The translations under genes were made by a program, and so were the position numbers. From the NCBI GenBank assembly GCA_035279905.1, contig DATEGZ010000136.1, positions 1 to 64,000 on the forward strand: DNA of 64,000 nucleotides, read 5' to 3'. Position 1 is the first letter of the stretch. Each line of letters begins with the position of its first letter. This DNA comes from DATEGZ01 sp035279905 (GTDB taxonomy: Bacteria; Acidobacteriota; Vicinamibacteria; Vicinamibacterales; SCN-69-37). Below the pieces are notes generated by a model, which was not told the origin of the DNA, made no database searches, and worked only from the letters and a program-made list of their open reading frames with translations. This document shows, in pieces, positions 16,300-25,649 of this stretch.

Positions 16300-17249
16300 G
16301 ACTGCGGCGGCTTGTACAGCACGCGCTCCAGGTGGCGGTGGTACGTCGTGAACGCCCCCTCGGTGTCATCGTCGGCGATATGGCGGCGGGCTTGATGGAT
16401 CGTCGCGTCGAGATCGTCGCTCGCGGCGAGGATCAACGCCTCGATCGTCATCGGCAGCACGGGCGAGCCGAGCTCGCGCGCGCCGTGGTGCGAGAGGATC
16501 AGATGCTCGAGCTCGATCGCGAGGTCCGGCGGGAACTCCGGCATCTCGCGAATCGCGTCGCGCAGCATGCCGACGCCGATCACGATGTGCCCGACGAGGT
16601 TGCCCTGCACCGAGTAGTCGATCGCGACCTCGTAGTTGAGCTCGCGCAGCTTGCCGATGTCGTGCAGGAGCGCACCCGCGATCAGCAGATCCCGCCGCGC
16701 GCCGTACCGCTCGGCGATGTAGATCGCGATCTCCATGATCTTGAGGATGTGCTCGAGCAGGCCGCTGCGGTAGGCGTGGTGCACCTGACGCGCCGCCGGC
16801 CACACGCGCAACCGATCGGTGTTGTCCGCGACAATCTTCGTCAGGAGCTCGCGCAGCTGCGGGTGCTCGACGCTCGCGAGCCGGTTGCAGAGCTCCTGCC
16901 ACATCTCGTCGGCATTGCGCGGCGACGACGGAATGCAGTCCTCTTCGCGAAATCCGCGCGACGCGTCGTCGGGAATGACGCGCCGGATCTTGTCGAGCAC
17001 GAGCTCGACGCGCTCGTGGAACGAGTTGCCGTGGCCCTGCACCGCGACGAACTCGCCCGCCTCGAACTGCTCGGACGCGCTTTCGACGTCCTGGAACACC
17101 TTGGCCGGAATCTCCCCCGACACGTCCTGAAGCAGCAGCGCGAGAAACGGGCCGCCGCGGCCGACACGACGTTCCTTGCGGGCGCACAGGAAATAGCCGG
17201 TGCCCGACGACGACGCGGTGAGCTCAGCGACGCGAGGCAGGCGAGCCAT
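16296..17249 (-). CDS. YhaM-like OB-fold/HD-domain 3'-5' exoribonuclease
   Basis: 317 residues. The N-terminal ~100 residues form an OB-type nucleic-acid-binding domain (GYFLCARKERR, then PFLALLLQDVSGEIPAKVFQ, then FVAVQGHGNSFHERVEL). The C-terminal HD phosphohydrolase domain carries AARQVHHAYRSGLLEHILKI, GALLHDIGKLREL and HLILSHHGARELGSPVLPMT, with conserved metal-binding His and His-Asp. This layout is that of the YhaM/CBF1 exoribonucleases. I chose ATG 17249 (MARLPRVAEL) because it starts at the OB fold; further upstream the frame is antisense to the lipoprotein gene. Probably acts in RNA turnover in the cytoplasm. Confidence 0.8.
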   Translation of the reverse strand: MARLPRVAELTASSSGTGYFLCARKERRVGRGGPFLALLLQDVSGEIPAKVFQDVESASEQFEAGEFVAVQGHGNSFHERVELVLDKIRRVIPDDASRGFREEDCIPSSPRNADEMWQELCNRLASVEHPQLRELLTKIVADNTDRLRVWPAARQVHHAYRSGLLEHILKIMEIAIYIAERYGARRDLLIAGALLHDIGKLRELNYEVAIDYSVQGNLVGHIVIGVGMLRDAIREMPEFPPDLAIELEHLILSHHGARELGSPVLPMTIEALILAASDDLDATIHQARRHIADDDTEGAFTTYHRHLERVLYKPPQS

Positions 17250-17301
17250 AACAGACCACGAACATCCGCCCAGTGTACTGCGAGATGGTAAAATCGCGTC
17301 C

Positions 17302-17838
17302 ATGCCGTCCCCACGAATTGTGCGCATGGCGCCCGCAGTTTTCGCCGTCGCGCTGGCGGTCGCGTGCGACCAGAACACCGGCGCGCCGCCGGCCACGCAA
17401 ACCGCGAGCATTCCGCCGCCTCCGCCGCAGACGATGGTGCAGATCGCGCCCGATCTGCCGCCGCTGCCGCCGGGCATTAACGCGTCGGCGCGTCCGCCTG
17501 AAGTGACCAAGGCGGTCTATGAATTCGCCGCGCGTCACCCCGAAGTGCTGAAGTACATGCCGTGCTTCTGCGGATGCGAGCGGATGGGCCACACGGGCAA
17601 CGACGACTGTTTCGTCGCGGGCCGGGACGCGCAGGGCAAGGTGAAGGATTGGGAGTACCACGGCATGGGCTGCGAAGTCTGCATCGACATCGGCCAGCAG
17701 GCCATGCAGATGCACAACGCCGGCGCCACGATTGCGGAAATCCGCGCAGCCGTCGACAAGCGGTACGGCACGGACGCGCGGCCGCACACGCCGACGCCCA
17801 AGCCGCCGGTGAAGGCCAGCGGCAGTTCGCAGGACTGA
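17302..17838 (+). CDS. PCYCGC-like lipoprotein
   Basis: 178 residues. A lipoprotein signal (MAPAVFAVALAVAC, cysteine near residue 21) is followed by a Pro-rich linker and a Cys-rich domain. That domain has YMPCFCGCERMGHTGNDDCF and MGCEVCIDIGQQAMQM. The CFCGC motif with nearby His and Cys is that of the PCYCGC family of secreted proteins, which probably bind metal; function is not established. The C-tail is Pro/Lys-rich. It ends 24 bases before the hybrid histidine kinase gene, so the two may be co-expressed; a sensing link is possible but unproven. Confidence 0.7.
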   Translation: MPSPRIVRMAPAVFAVALAVACDQNTGAPPATQTASIPPPPPQTMVQIAPDLPPLPPGINASARPPEVTKAVYEFAARHPEVLKYMPCFCGCERMGHTGNDDCFVAGRDAQGKVKDWEYHGMGCEVCIDIGQQAMQMHNAGATIAEIRAAVDKRYGTDARPHTPTPKPPVKASGSSQD

Positions 17839-17862
17839 CGATCGCGCGCGCCTGAACGACTC

Positions 17863-19410
17863 ATGGCGAGCTCGACGTCGCGCAGCGCCAGCACGAAGCT
17901 CGCCACCGACGCATTTGCGCGCCTGTTCGAGGCGCTCCACGAAGGCGTCTACATCGGTCTCGTTGCCGAAGACGGCACGACCAGCACGCTCGCCGCCAAT
18001 CCCCATCTGCGCCTGATGTTCGGCTGGGCCGACGACCTGCCCACGACCGACGTGCGGCCGTTCGACGCGGATCGCTTCGTCGACGAACAGGCGCGGCTGA
18101 GCTTTCTCCAGCAACTCTCGCGCGACGGCCTCGCGCAGGATTACCTGCTCCGCCTCCGGCGCGCCGACGGCACCGCGATGTGGGTGGAGGTGACCGCGCG
18201 CGCGGAAGCGCAGCCGAAAAAGGCGCTGCGCGTGGAAGCCGTCATCCGCGACGTCACCGAGCGAAAGAAACTGCAGGATCAAACGCGCGAGCTGTACCAC
18301 CAGCTGTCGCAGGCGGAAAAGCTCGCGGCGCTCGGCCAGACGATGTCGGGCGTGGCGCACGAGCTGAACAACCCGCTCGCGACGATCCTCGCGTGCGCGG
18401 AGCGGGTCTCGATTCGGCGCCTCGACGAGCAGGTCAAGCGCGATCTCGAGGCGATCCACAACGCCGCCGAGCGCGCGGCGCGCATCGTCCGCAACCTGCA
18501 GACGTTCGTGCGCAAGCGTCACACGACGAGAACCACGGTCGATGTGAATGAAGTCGTGCGCGAGACGCTCGCGATCCGCGCCTACGAGCAGCGCGCGGCC
18601 AACGTCGTCATCCTCGAGGCGCTGGCGGCGGGGCTGCCGCCGATTTTCGCGGATCCGCATCAAATCCAGCAGATCCTGCTGAATCTCATCATCAACGCCG
18701 AGCAGGCGATGCTCGACGCGCACGGCCGCGGCATGTTGATTCTGCGTTCGTGGCACGAGCCCGATCGCGACGCCGTCATCCTCGAGGTCAACGACGACGG
18801 CCCGGGCATGCCCGAGGCGATGCAACCAAAGATCTTCGATCCGTTTTTCACGACGAAGGCCGTGGGCAAGGGCACCGGCCTGGGTCTGACGGTGGCCTAC
18901 GCGATCGCGCAGGAGCACGGCGGGCGGCTCACCGTGGCGTCACGCGAAGGCCGCGGGGCGTCGTTCTTCCTCGATCTGCCGGTGAGTGGCCTGAACGTGC
19001 GCCTGCCCGAGGCCGCGCGCGGCGAGCCGCTGCCCGACGTGCCGCCTGGCACGCGCGCCCTCGTCATCGAAGACGAGCAAGCGCTCAACGAAGCCGTCGC
19101 CGCCGCGCTCGCCGACGAAGGCTTCCACGTCGACCGCGCCGCCAACGGCGAGGAAGCGCTCGCGCGCGTGCGCGAGATGCACTACGACGTCGTGATCTGC
19201 GATCTGAAGATGCCGAAAGTCGACGGCATGATGTTCTTCCGCGAGGTGTCGCGCACGATGCCGCAGGTCGCCAAGCGGCTCGTATTCGTTACCGGAGACG
19301 TCGCGGGGACAGAGGCAGAGAGATTTCTCGAGGAGAGTGGGTGCCGGTGGGTACCCAAGCCGTTCAGATTGAGAGATCTCGTGAGGGTTGCGCGGGAAAC
19401 GCTCGGGTGA
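17863..19410 (+). CDS. PAS-histidine kinase with C-terminal receiver (hybrid kinase)
   Basis: 515 residues, no membrane segment. A PAS domain (about 15-140) ends in EAVIRDVTERKKLQ. The HisKA domain contains MSGVAHELNNPLATIL with phospho-His at 166. The HATPase domain shows NLIINAEQAM (N box), EVNDDGPGMP (G1), FDPFFTTK (F) and GKGTGLGLTVAYAI (G2). A REC domain (about 400-515) carries IEDEQAL and VVICDLKMPKVDG, with phospho-Asp 447, and ends VPKPFRLRDL. All catalytic parts are intact. It is a cytoplasmic hybrid sensor; the signal bound by PAS is unknown. No separate partner regulator is adjacent, though an NtrC-type regulator lies 1.7 kb downstream. Confidence 0.9.
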   Translation: MASSTSRSASTKLATDAFARLFEALHEGVYIGLVAEDGTTSTLAANPHLRLMFGWADDLPTTDVRPFDADRFVDEQARLSFLQQLSRDGLAQDYLLRLRRADGTAMWVEVTARAEAQPKKALRVEAVIRDVTERKKLQDQTRELYHQLSQAEKLAALGQTMSGVAHELNNPLATILACAERVSIRRLDEQVKRDLEAIHNAAERAARIVRNLQTFVRKRHTTRTTVDVNEVVRETLAIRAYEQRAANVVILEALAAGLPPIFADPHQIQQILLNLIINAEQAMLDAHGRGMLILRSWHEPDRDAVILEVNDDGPGMPEAMQPKIFDPFFTTKAVGKGTGLGLTVAYAIAQEHGGRLTVASREGRGASFFLDLPVSGLNVRLPEAARGEPLPDVPPGTRALVIEDEQALNEAVAAALADEGFHVDRAANGEEALARVREMHYDVVICDLKMPKVDGMMFFREVSRTMPQVAKRLVFVTGDVAGTEAERFLEESGCRWVPKPFRLRDLVRVARETLG

Positions 19411-19418
19411 GACAGGAT

Positions 19419-19511
19419 CAACTTAGAACTTAGAACTCAAAACTTAGAACTTCAGAAGATCACGCGTGATCCTCCGAAGTTCTAAGTTCTAAGTTTGAAG
19501 TTCTAAGTTGC
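19419..19511. repeat. Inverted 7-base-word array forming a long hairpin (probable bidirectional terminator)
   Basis: The left arm 19419-19453 and right arm 19477-19511 are each built from the word AACTTAG in a 7-base rhythm and are largely complementary (13 bases at the base and 13 at the tip pair without error). The loop holds a perfect 14-base palindrome, GATCACGCGTGATC (19458-19471). The element lies exactly between the converging stops of the hybrid kinase and the sigma factor. Confidence 0.75.
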
Positions 19512-19512
19512 G

Positions 19513-20328
19513 CTAAGCCACCAGCCGCGGTGTACCGATCTTCCCGGTCTTCTTCGCCGCGGGTCTGACAAACTTCGGCCGTGTCGGCTTCGGCACGAGC
19601 TTCGGACGCTCGACCGGCTGGCCGGCGGTCATGACCTTGCGGAGGCGCTCGATCGCCCGCGCGTGGAGCTGCGAGACGCGCGACTCGTTGACGCCGATCT
19701 CCTCGCCAATCTGCTTCATCGTGGCTTCGCCGAAGTAGTAGAGGCTGACGATGCGGCGCTCGCGAGCCGGCAGCTTCGAGAGCGCCTGACGGACGCGATC
19801 GCGCACTTCGGTCTGCTCATAGACGCGGTCAGGCGACGGCGGCTCGCTCGGCACGAGCACGGCCGGCAGCGTCGCGCTGTCCACGCCTTCGAAATTCGCC
19901 AGGGGTGACGTCGACTCGATCGTGCTGATGCGCACGATCGTCCGCTCGAGGCGCGCTTCGTCCGAGCCCACGCGCTTGGCGAGGTCGGCGAGCGTCGGCT
20001 CGGCGCCGAGCTCGCGGCGCAGCTCTTCGCGCGCGGCTTCGAGCTCGCGGCGCACGCGGCGCACGCCGCGTGGCCAGGCGTCGCGGCGCAGCGCGTCAAT
20101 CATCGCACCCCGCACCCGCCGTTCGGCAAATGTCTCGAACTTGATGCCCCGGTCCTCGTCGAACCGGTGAGCCGCGTCGATGAGGCCCAGCACCCCGTCC
20201 TGCACGAGGTCGCCGAGATCGATCGAATGCGGCATGGTGGACGCCATGCGGCGTGCGAGCGATTCGACGAACGGCAAACTCGCGGCGACGCGTTGCTGCT
20301 GATGATTCGCCAACGGAGCGCGGTGCAT
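19513..20328 (-). CDS. FliA/SigB-type RNA polymerase sigma factor (sigma-70 family)
   Basis: 271 residues. Region 2 is seen in SLPFVESLARRMA, DLVQDGVLGLIDAAHRFDED and FETFAERRVRGAMIDALRRD. Region 3 has LRRELGAEPTLADLAKRVG. Region 4 has LSKLPARERRIVSLYYFGEA and QIGEEIGVNESRVSQLHARA. The layout is that of sigma-28 (FliA)/SigF proteins. The C-terminal ~30 residues (RPKLVPKPTRPKF and beyond) are an extra Lys/Pro tail. I chose ATG 20328 because AGGAGG lies six bases before it; an earlier GTG would fall inside the structured leader. No flagellar gene is nearby, so the regulon is unknown. Confidence 0.85.
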   Translation of the reverse strand: MHRAPLANHQQQRVAASLPFVESLARRMASTMPHSIDLGDLVQDGVLGLIDAAHRFDEDRGIKFETFAERRVRGAMIDALRRDAWPRGVRRVRRELEAAREELRRELGAEPTLADLAKRVGSDEARLERTIVRISTIESTSPLANFEGVDSATLPAVLVPSEPPSPDRVYEQTEVRDRVRQALSKLPARERRIVSLYYFGEATMKQIGEEIGVNESRVSQLHARAIERLRKVMTAGQPVERPKLVPKPTRPKFVRPAAKKTGKIGTPRLVA

Positions 20329-20334
20329 TGGGAG

Positions 20335-20424
20335 CCTCCTCCGGGTCATGCCCGGGACCATCCCCTATCGCAACGGCGATGCCAGCCATCTGGCCGGGAG
20401 CATGCCGCGGGCGCTCACCGCGGC
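20335..20424 (-). promoter_or_regulatory. Structured 5' leader of the sigma-factor gene (four consecutive hairpins)
   Basis: On the minus strand four hairpins follow in order. 20424-20404 has 7-base perfect arms GCCGCGG/CCGCGGC. 20394-20381 has GCCAG/CTGGC around four bases. 20380-20367 has ATCGC/GCGAT around four bases. 20355-20341 has CCGGG/CCCGG around five bases. The last ends directly against the Shine-Dalgarno AGGAGG (20340-20335). It matches no riboswitch class I recognise; translational control is inferred. Confidence 0.5.
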
Positions 20425-20547
20425 CTGATCGTGTAAGTTGTTGAATTAATGGAACTTCGTGATTAGCGGTGAAGGTGTGAAAAGGCGTGCAATGCCGTGC
20501 GAATGCGTGCGCGAATCGTCAGAATATTGACGGCAGTACGTTTTTTG

Positions 20548-20790
20548 TCATTGGCCTGACGGTTCTCCGTGAGCGGCCGCCGACGACTCCGCCGGCTCGT
20601 TGATCTCGCGCCGCAGGTGCTGAACGGTGTCGATCGCTTCGAGGACGCTCTTGACGACCTGACCGGCTCGCGCCTTCTGCGTCTCGTCAGCGAGACGGCT
20701 TTCGAGCAGCTCGGCGTTGGCGAGAATAATCCCGAGCTGATTGTTCAGCCGGTGAAAGAGACGCGACCACTCCGACTGGGACAGGCTCAC
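20548..20790 (-). CDS. Stand-alone DHp-like mini-protein (histidine-kinase H-box without ATPase)
   Basis: 80 residues. Residues 8-30 read like a histidine-kinase H-box helix (LFHRLNNQLGIILANAELLE; compare HELNNPL in the kinase at 18.3 kb), with the candidate phospho-His at 13. A second helix (QVVKSVLEAIDTVQHLRREI) would complete the two-helix hairpin. No ATP-binding domain follows. It could act as a phosphotransfer or dimerisation partner for another kinase, or be only a four-helix-bundle dimer. It is 33 bases after the BldC-like gene in the same direction. Confidence 0.5.
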   Translation of the reverse strand: MSLSQSEWSRLFHRLNNQLGIILANAELLESRLADETQKARAGQVVKSVLEAIDTVQHLRREINEPAESSAAAHGEPSGQ

Positions 20791-20823
20791 AAGACCCCCA
20801 GCGCGACGAGCGACACGCGCTCG

Positions 20824-21036
20824 TCAGGCGCCAGGACGAAGCCGCTGGCTCCAGGTTTGGCCATCGTCCGGGCTGGGTTCACGCCACAGCGTGTCGGCGA
20901 AGATCCGTACTGAACCGCCGGCTGTCCTTACATATTGAACCTTGCCGCTGGAGATCCAGTTGTAAATCGTCCGCCGGCTGACGCCGACCAGCTCGCAGGC
21001 TCGAGGAATGGATACAGTCTTGCGATCCAGGATCAT
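20824..21036 (-). CDS. BldC/excisionase-like MerR-type helix-turn-helix protein
   Basis: 70 residues. VSIPRACELVGVSRRTIYNW and SGKVQYVRTAGGSVRIFADT form the short winged helix of the MerR-like HTH_17 group, which includes BldC and phage excisionases. It lacks an effector domain. The absence of an integrase or att site nearby favours a BldC-type regulator over an excisionase. It diverges from the NtrC-type regulator gene; 78 bases separate the starts, so it may control that promoter. It is probably co-transcribed with the DHp-like mini-protein. Confidence 0.7.
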   Translation of the reverse strand: MILDRKTVSIPRACELVGVSRRTIYNWISSGKVQYVRTAGGSVRIFADTLWREPSPDDGQTWSQRLRPGA

Positions 21037-21114
21037 ATGACGACTCGCCCGTCACTATCGGCGGGCGAAAAGGGAGACTTTAAGGGTGTCCCGTGTCAAA
21101 ATACCGTCGCTTCA

Positions 21115-22500
<1,386 letters not shown>

Positions 22501-22502
22501 CG

Positions 22503-23141
22503 ATGGCTCGCTCTCATGCGTTCTGGGTGATTCTGGCCGGCGCCGTCCCGACGGCGTTCCGATCGCCAAAGCGCGAGGACCTGGTGCCAACGCTGCATCA
22601 GCTCCAACGGACGCAGCAAAACGTCACACTGATGTGGTGGGACCGCGGCAGGGTCTGGGAATCGCCCGAGGCCGCGCGTGCCGCGCTTCTCGAAAAGCGG
22701 CGGCAGTTCTCCGACCGGAAGGACGACTGGCGTCCCGGCGGATCGCATCGCGACCCGCGCGCGCGGTACCAGCTGTCGCGCGACGAAAAACGCGCCCGGT
22801 TCAAGAAGCGCCTTGGGCGGCCGCCGCTCGAGTCGCGGTCCGACAAGCCGTTCACGCCGCGATCCGACAAGCCGTACGGCTCTCGACCCGATCGCCCCAA
22901 CGACAATCGACCGCCGGGCGACCGCTGGAAGAAGCCGAAGCCTTTCGGCAAGCGTCCGTTCCGTCCGCACGGTGACCGCCCATTCCGGCCGCACGGCGAT
23001 CGGCCGCCAGGCGATCGTCAAGACAGGCCGCGAGGCGATCGCCCCGACCGGCCGCCAGGCGGATCCGCCAAGCCATTCGGCCGCCGGCCGCCTGGCAAGT
23101 TCCGGCCGCGAGGACCGCGCGGTCCTAAGCGGCCGCGATGA
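22503..23141 (+). CDS. Arg/Pro-rich, largely disordered protein of unknown function
   Basis: 212 residues, starting 2 bases after the NtrC-type gene. Residues 1-75 look folded (HAFWVILAGAVPTAFRSPKR, then TLMWWDRGRVWESPEAARAA). The remaining ~135 residues are low-complexity and basic, with imperfect repeats such as RSDKPF, RPHGDRP, GDRPDRPPG and KRPFRP. Such RG/RP-rich tails often bind RNA or DNA. The skewed composition (Arg, Pro, Asp, Gly, Lys) and repeats suggest slipped-strand growth of the tail. No known domain is recognised. The stop overlaps the next start (ATGA), so translation is probably coupled. Confidence 0.65.
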   Translation: MARSHAFWVILAGAVPTAFRSPKREDLVPTLHQLQRTQQNVTLMWWDRGRVWESPEAARAALLEKRRQFSDRKDDWRPGGSHRDPRARYQLSRDEKRARFKKRLGRPPLESRSDKPFTPRSDKPYGSRPDRPNDNRPPGDRWKKPKPFGKRPFRPHGDRPFRPHGDRPPGDRQDRPRGDRPDRPPGGSAKPFGRRPPGKFRPRGPRGPKRPR

Positions 23142-23503
23142 TCGGTCACCTCGTCCTTTTCAACGCGAAGCCGGAAGCAACCGACGAGCAGTTAAGGTCA
23201 TTTGCCAGAGCAATCTCCGAGGCATGCCGACAGATCCCGAGCATTCAGCGCGTCCAGATCGGGCGTCGAGTGACCGTCGATGCCGGCTACCCCAGATCTT
23301 TTGGTGAGAAGACCTACAACTACGCCGCGGTTTTCGAGTTCAGAGACACCGCAGCCCTCAAGCAGTACCTGAATCACCCGCTGCATCACCAACTCGGACG
23401 CATGTTCTGGGAAATGTGCGAGGCGACGACGGTCGTCGAGGTCGAGCTGGCCGATGGAAAGTCCGATCAGCTCGTGGATTTTCTGTTGTTAGACCGAAAC
23501 TGA
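23138..23503 (+). CDS. Dabb-domain (stress-responsive alpha/beta barrel) protein
   Basis: 121 residues. The Dabb fold is seen in MIGHLVLFNAKPEATDEQLR, IPSIQRVQIGRRVT, YNYAAVFEFRDTAALKQYLN and HPLHHQLGRMFWEMCEATTV. Such small dimeric barrels bind or modify hydrophobic ligands, but most bacterial members are uncharacterised. It is the third gene in a row after the NtrC-type regulator and the Arg/Pro-rich protein. Its 3' end overlaps the convergent dusB by 15 bases. Confidence 0.8.
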   Translation: MIGHLVLFNAKPEATDEQLRSFARAISEACRQIPSIQRVQIGRRVTVDAGYPRSFGEKTYNYAAVFEFRDTAALKQYLNHPLHHQLGRMFWEMCEATTVVEVELADGKSDQLVDFLLLDRN

Positions 23504-24529
23504 AGTCAGAAAGAAATCCGCGATGATCGCGCGGAGCTTGGGGATCGACTCGGCCGAGTTGATCGCGACCCGCAGGTGCGAGCCGTCCTCGAGCCCCTTC
23601 GTGTACCAGGAGCCCAGCGCGCGAAGCTTGTTGATCACCCAGCGCTCCCGGCCCCTGGCGGGAGCGACGACCGACTCCTGACCGGGCGCGGTGTGCCGGA
23701 ATCCGGCGCCCTCGGTCGTTCGCTCGTCGAGAAGCAGCTCGAGGTACGCCAGCAGGAACTGCCCGCGCTCCTCGGGGGAAATGGGTGCAGGCGTCGCGCC
23801 GCCCGCGGCTTCGGCCGCTTGCCGGAAGATCCACGGGTTGCGCAGCGCGCCCCGGCCGACGAGGACGCCGGTCACGCCGGACGCCCCGACGCGCGACACG
23901 ACCTGGCTTGCCTCGACGCAGTCACCGGACCCGAAGACGGGAATGGAGAGCGACTCGGCCACGCGACTGATCAGCGACCAATCGGATTCGCCGGTGTAGG
24001 ACTGCGCCGCCGTCCGGCCGTGCACCGCGACGGCCGCCGCGCCCGCCTCCTCGACCATCTTCGCGAGCTCGGGGGCGTTGATCTCGTGCTCGTTCCAGCC
24101 GGCGCGCATCTTGACGGTGACCGGGATGCTCACGGCCTGCACCATCGCGCGGACGACTTCCGCCGCGTGCGCCGGCTCGCGCATCAGGCTGCACCCCGCG
24201 TTGTGCTTCGCGATCTTCGGCACCGGGCAGCCCATGTTCACGTCGACGATGTCCGCGCCCATGCCCTCGACGACGCGCGCGGCTTCCGCCATGACGTGCG
24301 GATCGCCGCCGAAAATCTGGATGGAGACCGGGCGCTCTTCTTCGGTGTACTCCGCGTACTCGAGCGTGCGATCGATCCCGCGCACGAGGCCTTCGGAGCT
24401 GACCATCTCGCTCACCACGAGCCCGCACCCGCCCATGCGCTTCACGAGCCGGCGGAAGGCGGTGTCCGTCATGCCGGCCATCGGGGCCAGCGCGACCGGA
24501 TGCGCGAGATCCACGGTGCCGATCTTCAC
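23489..24529 (-). CDS. dusB: tRNA-dihydrouridine synthase, DusB type
   Basis: 346 residues. TIM-barrel FMN enzyme that reduces uridines in the tRNA D-loop. Motifs: LAPMAGMTDTAFRRL, SIQIFGGDP, VDVNMGCPVPKIAKHNAGCS (the Cys after Gly is the catalytic acid), VKMRAGWNEH, VAVHGRTAAQSYTG, VFGSGDC and GVLVGRGALRNPWIFRQ. The C-terminal helical domain has the extra stretch FRHTAPGQESVVAPARGRER. Start: GTG at 24529, overlapping the TGA of the SurA-like gene by 4 bases; an upstream reading would run antiparallel to nothing recognisable and lacks homology. Confidence 0.9.
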   Translation of the reverse strand: MKIGTVDLAHPVALAPMAGMTDTAFRRLVKRMGGCGLVVSEMVSSEGLVRGIDRTLEYAEYTEEERPVSIQIFGGDPHVMAEAARVVEGMGADIVDVNMGCPVPKIAKHNAGCSLMREPAHAAEVVRAMVQAVSIPVTVKMRAGWNEHEINAPELAKMVEEAGAAAVAVHGRTAAQSYTGESDWSLISRVAESLSIPVFGSGDCVEASQVVSRVGASGVTGVLVGRGALRNPWIFRQAAEAAGGATPAPISPEERGQFLLAYLELLLDERTTEGAGFRHTAPGQESVVAPARGRERWVINKLRALGSWYTKGLEDGSHLRVAINSAESIPKLRAIIADFFLTSVSV

Positions 24530-25587
24530 TGTTTGCCTGCGCGCGCGGCGACGCCCTTGTCGTAAAGCGTCTTGTAGGCGTCGTCTTTCCACTCGATCAG
24601 CGCGGTTTCACGCAGTTTCGAGAGGAATTTCTGCGTCTCGCCCTCGAGCCGCTCGGCGTAGACCTTCTGCGAGATCTTGTCGCGGACCTTGTCGAACGCT
24701 TCGACCTCTTCCGCCGACCGCGCGTCCACTTTGAAGATTTGATACCCGCCCTTCACGCGCGTCGACTCCGTGAATTCGCCGGGCTTCAGCTTGGCGATCA
24801 TGTCGCGCAGGGTTGGGTTCATCTGATCGAGGTTGACGACGCCAATCAGGCCGCCGTTCGCTTTGGATCCGGAGTCGGACATCTCGGCTGCCACGGTCGC
24901 AAAGTCGTCGCCCTTCTTCAGGCGCGCAATCGCGTCGTCCATCTTCTTCTTGGCGGCCTCGTCCACGGCCGCGTTGAAGACGTCCTGGCCGTCACGCGTT
25001 TCGGTAGGCACGGTCACCATCATTTCGCGGAGCGTGACCGTGGCCGGCTTCATGAAATCTTTCTGGTGCCCGTCGTAGTACTGGCGCGCTTCCTCGTCGG
25101 TGAGCGTCGCCTTCTGCATGATTTCCTGCCGCTGGACGGTGCCGACGATCATCTGCCGCTCCATCATCGAGCGGTAGGACTCCATCGTCAGGCCCTCCTG
25201 CGCGAGCGCGACCTTCAGCTGCTCGTCGTTGAGCTTGTTGTCCTTCTTCACCTGCTCGAGGACGTTCTTGAACTGCTCGTCGCCGAGGTTGTAGCCCTGC
25301 TCTCGGCCGTGCTGAACCAGCAGGAGCTCGTCGACGGCGCTGACGAGAATGTCGGGAGTCACCGTCTCGAGCGCGGCCTTCAGCGTGGCGTCGTTCTGCA
25401 GGTCGACGTTGCCGAGCTTCGGGTTTTCCTTCCGCAGCGCTTCGATCTGGAGCTGTTCGAGGTCGGTCTGGGTGAAGATCTCGCCGTTCACTTTGACGAC
25501 GATCCGCTCGATGATGCGGTCGCGCTTTTGCGCGGCGAGCGGCGCCACGGCGACGAGCAGCGCCAGCACGAGTCCGACTTTCTTCAT
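24526..25587 (-). CDS. SurA-like periplasmic peptidyl-prolyl isomerase/chaperone
   Basis: 353 residues. Signal peptide MKKVGLVLALLVAVAPLAAQ, then a SurA N-domain (RIVVKVNGEIFTQTDLEQLQ to about residue 190). One parvulin PPIase domain follows (about 193-305): ATVTLREMMVTVP, DDFATVAAEMSDSGSKANGG and MIAKLKPGEFTESTRVKGGY. A C-terminal helix closes the chaperone module. E. coli SurA has two parvulin domains; this has one. Expected role is outer-membrane-protein folding in the periplasm. AGGAGT six bases before ATG 25587 fixes the start. It is coupled to dusB by GTGA and follows mfd by ~50 bases. Confidence 0.8.
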   Translation of the reverse strand: MKKVGLVLALLVAVAPLAAQKRDRIIERIVVKVNGEIFTQTDLEQLQIEALRKENPKLGNVDLQNDATLKAALETVTPDILVSAVDELLLVQHGREQGYNLGDEQFKNVLEQVKKDNKLNDEQLKVALAQEGLTMESYRSMMERQMIVGTVQRQEIMQKATLTDEEARQYYDGHQKDFMKPATVTLREMMVTVPTETRDGQDVFNAAVDEAAKKKMDDAIARLKKGDDFATVAAEMSDSGSKANGGLIGVVNLDQMNPTLRDMIAKLKPGEFTESTRVKGGYQIFKVDARSAEEVEAFDKVRDKISQKVYAERLEGETQKFLSKLRETALIEWKDDAYKTLYDKGVAARAGKQ

Positions 25588-25625
25588 ACACACTCCTGAC
25601 CGCAACATTCGCAGAATCAATATTT

Positions 25626-25649
25626 TAGCCCGGTACCTAGCCCGATACC
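25626..25649. repeat. Two-copy 12-base tandem word overlapping the mfd stop
   Basis: TAGCCCGGTACC (25626-25637) is followed directly by TAGCCCGATACC (25638-25649). The mfd stop codon (25637-25639 on the minus strand) lies on the junction. It is a small member of the stop-codon-associated word arrays in this window. Confidence 0.5.

Noticed and set aside
20335..20424. A cyclic-di-GMP (GEMM) riboswitch before the sigma-factor gene
   Set aside because: The GEMM core bases are not found and the number and spacing of stems do not match.
20824..21036. A prophage excisionase
   Set aside because: There is no integrase, att-like duplication or other phage gene nearby; a BldC-type regulator fits better.
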